A stretch of 64,000 nt of DNA, from positions 1 through 64,000 of the forward strand of contig NZ_CP024770.1 of the NCBI RefSeq assembly GCF_011395035.1, read 5' to 3'. Below, one piece after another: positions 60,901 to 64,000 of this stretch. Source of the DNA: Pantoea cypripedii. GTDB lineage: Bacteria; Pseudomonadota; Gammaproteobacteria; Enterobacterales; Enterobacteriaceae. The notes below the pieces were generated by a model, which saw only the letters and a list, made by a program, of their open reading frames with translations, was not told the origin of the DNA and did not search any database. A program made the position numbers and the translations under genes. The stretch's first letter is position 1. Each line of letters begins with the position of its first letter.

Positions 60901-62328
60901 TCAGCCCTGAATCCGGGGCAACCGCAGGGTAAACCGGGTGGACACCGCATCAGAAGCAACGTGAATCTCCCCCTGATGGGCGGTGACGATTGATTTGACG
61001 ATGGCCAGCCCGATGCCGCTGCCTTCGCCTTTTCGCTGACGTGATGGGTCAACACGATAAAACCGGTCAAAAAGTCGTGCCAGATGCGTTGGGGCAATGG
61101 GTACGCCCGGATTTTCAACCCTCAGCTCTACCCAGGCATCACGCTGTTGCAGATGGACGGTAACCGACTCACCCGCAGGCGTATGACGAATGGCGTTGGA
61201 GAGTAAGTTGTTGATGACGCGACGCAACATCAGCGGATCACCCTTAACCCTCGCAGCGTCTCCTCCCAGCGTCAGCCCGACCTGCTGTTCCTCCGCCCAG
61301 GCTTCAAAAAACTCAAACACCTTGATGATTTCAGTGCGCAGATCCAGGGGGACGCGTTCCGGGATCAGTTGATTATTATCCGCCTGAGCGAGAAACAGCA
61401 TATCGCTGACCATTTTCGCCATCCGGTTGTACTCCTCCAGACTGGAATACAGGACATCCTCCAGTTCTTTCACCGTGCGCGGCTGGCTGAGGGCAATTTC
61501 CGTCTGTGTCACCAGATTGGTGATGGGGGTTCTGATCTCATGGGCGATATCGGCAGAGAAATTGGCCTGGCGGGTGAATACATCTTCAATACGTTCAATC
61601 ATATGGTTGAAGGACATCACCAACTGTTGCAGCTCAATCGGCACGTTATCGGGCTCCAGCCGGACATCCAGATTTTTCGAGGTGATGTTGTTTATTTGCT
61701 GGCTGACGTTGCGTAACGGCAGATAACCCTGGTGAACCGCCAGCAACACGATCAGGATAATCAGCAGGCTAATCACTGACGCGATGATTAACAGATTATG
61801 TTTCAGCGCGTCGAGGTAATGCAGGTGGAAATCAATCGACAGGGCGATCAGCAGTCGGTCGGTGCTGGTGTGGCCGTTGTAGGGCGAGCCGATGGCAGTG
61901 GCCAGTACCCGGTAGCTGCCCTTGCCGCTATGAGCCGCATGCGCGCCCATCGGGTCTGACCACAAAAATACCTCATCGCTATTCCCTGTGGTGCTGGCCA
62001 GCGACATCAAATCTGGCCCTTCTGCCGAACGGTATAAAACCTGATTTTCCGGGTTGAGCAGCATCACCGAGATATAACGGTAGCTGTCGAGAATGGAGTC
62101 TATTTTCTCCACTTTTTGCTGTTCTGTTGCGGTCGGGTTTTGCAGGATGGCCGTCAGCGTGCTGTTGATTTGCTTCAGATTCGTGACGTCCTGTTCCGCA
62201 AAGTGATTCTGCACTGAATGCAGCATAATCCAGGCTGAGGTGGTAAAAGCAATGATGGTGGCAAGGCTGATAAAGAAGGTAAGCCGGATCTCAAGCGACA
62301 CAGGGCGGCGCAGCCACTTAATCTTCAT
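60901..62328 (-). CDS. cusS: Heavy-metal sensor histidine kinase, CusS-like
   Basis: This is a 475-residue kinase from ATG 62328, which overlaps the response-regulator stop by 11 bases. It has TM1 at about residues 13-33, a periplasmic sensor domain, TM2 at about 180-202 and a HAMP linker. The H-box is FSADIAHEIRTPI (phosphorylated His), the N-box NNLLSNAIRHT and the G-box GEGSGIGLAI. It senses periplasmic Cu(I)/Ag(I) in E. coli. The adjacent cusC-like gene and the palindrome at 63074 support the same function here. Confidence 0.9.
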   Translation of the reverse strand: MKIKWLRRPVSLEIRLTFFISLATIIAFTTSAWIMLHSVQNHFAEQDVTNLKQINSTLTAILQNPTATEQQKVEKIDSILDSYRYISVMLLNPENQVLYRSAEGPDLMSLASTTGNSDEVFLWSDPMGAHAAHSGKGSYRVLATAIGSPYNGHTSTDRLLIALSIDFHLHYLDALKHNLLIIASVISLLIILIVLLAVHQGYLPLRNVSQQINNITSKNLDVRLEPDNVPIELQQLVMSFNHMIERIEDVFTRQANFSADIAHEIRTPITNLVTQTEIALSQPRTVKELEDVLYSSLEEYNRMAKMVSDMLFLAQADNNQLIPERVPLDLRTEIIKVFEFFEAWAEEQQVGLTLGGDAARVKGDPLMLRRVINNLLSNAIRHTPAGESVTVHLQQRDAWVELRVENPGVPIAPTHLARLFDRFYRVDPSRQRKGEGSGIGLAIVKSIVTAHQGEIHVASDAVSTRFTLRLPRIQG

Positions 62329-63001
62329 CCGGCACCTCAAGCACATAACCGACGCCGCGCACGGTCTGGATAAGTTTGGGGGAAAAGTCGTTATCGATCT
62401 TGGCGCGCAGCCGTTTCACCGCGACATCAATGGCATTGGTATCGCTGTCAAAATTCATATCCCACACCTGCGAGGCGATCAGCGAACGGGGCAGAACCTC
62501 ACCACGATGACGGAGAAAAAATTCCAGCAAGGTGAATTCCTTGCTGGTCAGGGTGATGCGGGTACCCGCGCGGCTCACCTTACGGGAGACCAGGTCAAAG
62601 GTGAGATCCGCCAGCTGGAACTGGCTCTCAGGAATAATATTGGCCCCGCGACGCAGCAGCGTTCTGACGCGTGCCAGCAACTCGGCAAAGGCAAAGGGTT
62701 TCACCAGGTAATCATCGGCACCCAGCTCCAGTCCCTTCACGCGATGTTCAATGGTGCCCAGCGCGGTCAGTAACAAAATGGGCATCCCTTTGCTGGCGGC
62801 GCGCAGCATACGCACGATATCCCAGCCGTTGACATCGGGCAGCATGATGTCCAGGACGATCAAATCGTACTCAGCGGTCATCGCCAGATGGTAGCCAGTG
62901 AGGCCGTTGTCGGCACGATCAACCACAAACCCGGCCTCGGTCAGCCCTTTGCTGAGGTATTCGCCTGTTTTCACCTCGTCTTCAACAATCAGTATTTTCA
63001 T
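62318..63001 (-). CDS. cusR: Copper/silver response regulator, CusR-like
   Basis: This is a 227-residue OmpR-type regulator. The receiver domain has the phospho-acceptor in DLIVLDIMLPDVNGWD (Asp about 51) and the conserved Lys in VKPFAFAELLARVRTLLRRG. The C-terminal winged helix ends LIQTVRGVGYVLEV. It activates the cus efflux genes under excess copper or silver. GGTGAGAAG precedes ATG 63001. It is cotranscribed with cusS and divergent from the cusC-like gene. Confidence 0.92.
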   Translation of the reverse strand: MKILIVEDEVKTGEYLSKGLTEAGFVVDRADNGLTGYHLAMTAEYDLIVLDIMLPDVNGWDIVRMLRAASKGMPILLLTALGTIEHRVKGLELGADDYLVKPFAFAELLARVRTLLRRGANIIPESQFQLADLTFDLVSRKVSRAGTRITLTSKEFTLLEFFLRHRGEVLPRSLIASQVWDMNFDSDTNAIDVAVKRLRAKIDNDFSPKLIQTVRGVGYVLEVPDED

Positions 63002-63073
63002 CTTCTCACCGTTCCGTCAGCCCATCGGATGCCATTCTAGGGAGCCAAAGGGCGATATCAACGACTTCAGTCG

Positions 63074-63093
63074 AAAATGACAGCTTTGTCATT
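63074..63093. promoter_or_regulatory. CusR-box-like palindrome
   Basis: The sequence contains ATGACA-N4-TGTCAT. It closely matches the E. coli CusR box (AAAATGACAA-N2-TTGTCATTTT). It lies between cusR and the cusC-like gene, about 70 bases from each start, the expected position for divergent control. Confidence 0.8.
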
Positions 63094-63163
63094 GTTGGGT
63101 CACCCTGCCAACAGAGTCGCTTCGTTACAGTGTCCCGCGTCATCATCTGGAAACAACGGGCAT

Positions 63164-64000
63164 ATGGTCAAATTAACATTACTGGTGGCGGCTACGGTGT
63201 TTTTGCTGGCGGGATGTGTTTCGCTGGCCCCTGAATATCAAGGTCCAGAACTCCCGGTGCCGCAACAATTTTCTCTCTCTCGCAATACGCTGGTGCCGGT
63301 GAGTGCAGGCTATCAGGACACCGGCTGGCGGACCTTTTTTGTTGACCCGCAGGTTAAGCAGTTTATTGATGTGGCGCTGCGCAAGAACCTTGACCTGAGC
63401 ATGGCGGCTCTGAAAGTGCAGGAAGCGCGTGCGCAGTATCGGGTAACCAATGCCGACCGCTATCCGCAGCTGGATGCTTCCACCGAAGCGAGTTACAGCG
63501 GTAGCCTGAAACGTGGCGACCTGACGGAAAAACAGTTTCAGGCCGGGCTGGATCTGAGCTTTGAGCTGGATTTCTTCGGCAGATTAAAAAATCTGAGCGA
63601 AGCCGATCGGCAAAACTATTTTGCCAGTGAAGAAGCCCGGCGCGCGGTGCATATCCTGTTGATCTCGAGGGTTGCTCAGAGTTACTTCAGCCAGCGCCTG
63701 GCGACGGCACAGCTGCGCATTGCCCGAGAGACATTGCTGAATTATCAGCAATCCTCCGCCTTTGTGGAGCAACAATTGATTACGGGCAGCAGCAATGTGC
63801 TGGCGGTGGAACAGGCACACGGGTTGATTGAAAGCACCCAGGCTGAAATTGCCAACCGGGAAGGGCAGCGGGCGCAGGCGAACAATGCCTTGCAGCTGGT
63901 GGTGGGCAGCTGGCAGGGCCTGCCAGATGATCAACGCGGCACGGTGGGCGATCTTAACCCGGTGACGCTGCCTGCCGGGCTTTCCTCGGAAATCCTGCGC
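63164..64000 (+). CDS. cusC: RND-efflux outer-membrane lipoprotein, CusC-like (partial, cut by window end)
   Basis: This open frame runs from ATG 63164 to the window end, 279 codons. A lipoprotein signal with lipobox LLAGC (MVKLTLLVAATVFLLAGCVS) precedes the OprM/CusC-type domain: TGWRTFFVDPQVKQFIDVAL, NLDLSMAALKVQEARAQYRV and LDLSFELDFFGRLKNLSEAD. It forms the trimeric channel of a tripartite efflux pump. CusF/B/A should lie beyond the window. Confidence 0.85.
   Translation, partial: MVKLTLLVAATVFLLAGCVSLAPEYQGPELPVPQQFSLSRNTLVPVSAGYQDTGWRTFFVDPQVKQFIDVALRKNLDLSMAALKVQEARAQYRVTNADRYPQLDASTEASYSGSLKRGDLTEKQFQAGLDLSFELDFFGRLKNLSEADRQNYFASEEARRAVHILLISRVAQSYFSQRLATAQLRIARETLLNYQQSSAFVEQQLITGSSNVLAVEQAHGLIESTQAEIANREGQRAQANNALQLVVGSWQGLPDDQRGTVGDLNPVTLPAGLSSEILR

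Noticed and set aside
1..64000. CRISPR arrays, tRNA or rRNA genes
   Set aside because: No regularly spaced repeats and no cloverleaf or rRNA-like sequence was noticed; a dedicated scan was not possible.

Overview
The window looks like the chromosome of a plant-associated enterobacterium, most likely Erwiniaceae (Pantoea or Erwinia). This is inferred from the mix of genes: an ams/wce-like exopolysaccharide cluster, H-NS, ATP-dependent PEP carboxykinase, a DUF1471 periplasmic protein, a membrane-bound sugar dehydrogenase complex, TraX- and YhgA-like genes, and enterobacterial operator sequences. No tRNA, rRNA, CRISPR array or complete mobile element was recognised.

Region 1 (1-9.7 kb) is a patchwork. 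It starts with an IS66-type end, followed by small orphan genes, a DinB-family protein and a metallo-beta-lactamase-fold protein. Next comes an Rpn (YhgA-like) nuclease gene followed by two free-standing copies of its C-terminal tail, then a membrane-anchored DUF559-type nuclease and a beta-hydroxyacid dehydrogenase. Much of the remaining DNA is decayed coding sequence: LysE-type exporter, FosA-type, LysR and LacI C-termini, an IS200/IS605 right end, an unknown small gene and a wza-wzb scar.

Region 2 (9.7-25.6 kb) is a Wzx/Wzy-type exopolysaccharide cluster on the + strand. It has two Wzc tyrosine kinases, several glycosyltransferases, a Wzy-like polymerase, a Wzx flippase, a hexapeptide acetyltransferase and a GT14 transferase. 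It ends with a tailspike-like beta-helix protein and an exported protein of unknown function. Intact wza and wzb are absent.

Region 3 (25.6-39 kb) holds pckA, a divergent HypT-like LysR regulator with two T-N11-A boxes, a decayed gene and an SDR reductase. A giant effector- or toxin-like gene follows; it is split by a G7 tract and ends in C-terminal repeats. Two small genes follow it.

Region 4 (39-63 kb) is metabolic. It contains a Ugp-like ABC importer with an ADPRM-like phosphodiesterase, TraX, H-NS, and a four-carbon acid-sugar regulon. The regulon comprises otnK, a racemase-like protein, an FMN alpha-hydroxyacid oxidase, a ModA-like protein, a LacI repressor, an MFS transporter and otnC, linked by four matching LacI-type operators. 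After this come a lactonase, a cupin and a three-subunit membrane sugar dehydrogenase, then an orphan ShET2/EspL-like putative effector.

Region 5 (60.9-64 kb) is the copper/silver-responsive cusRS pair, divergent from a cusC-like gene that is cut by the window end. A CusR-box-like palindrome lies between them.
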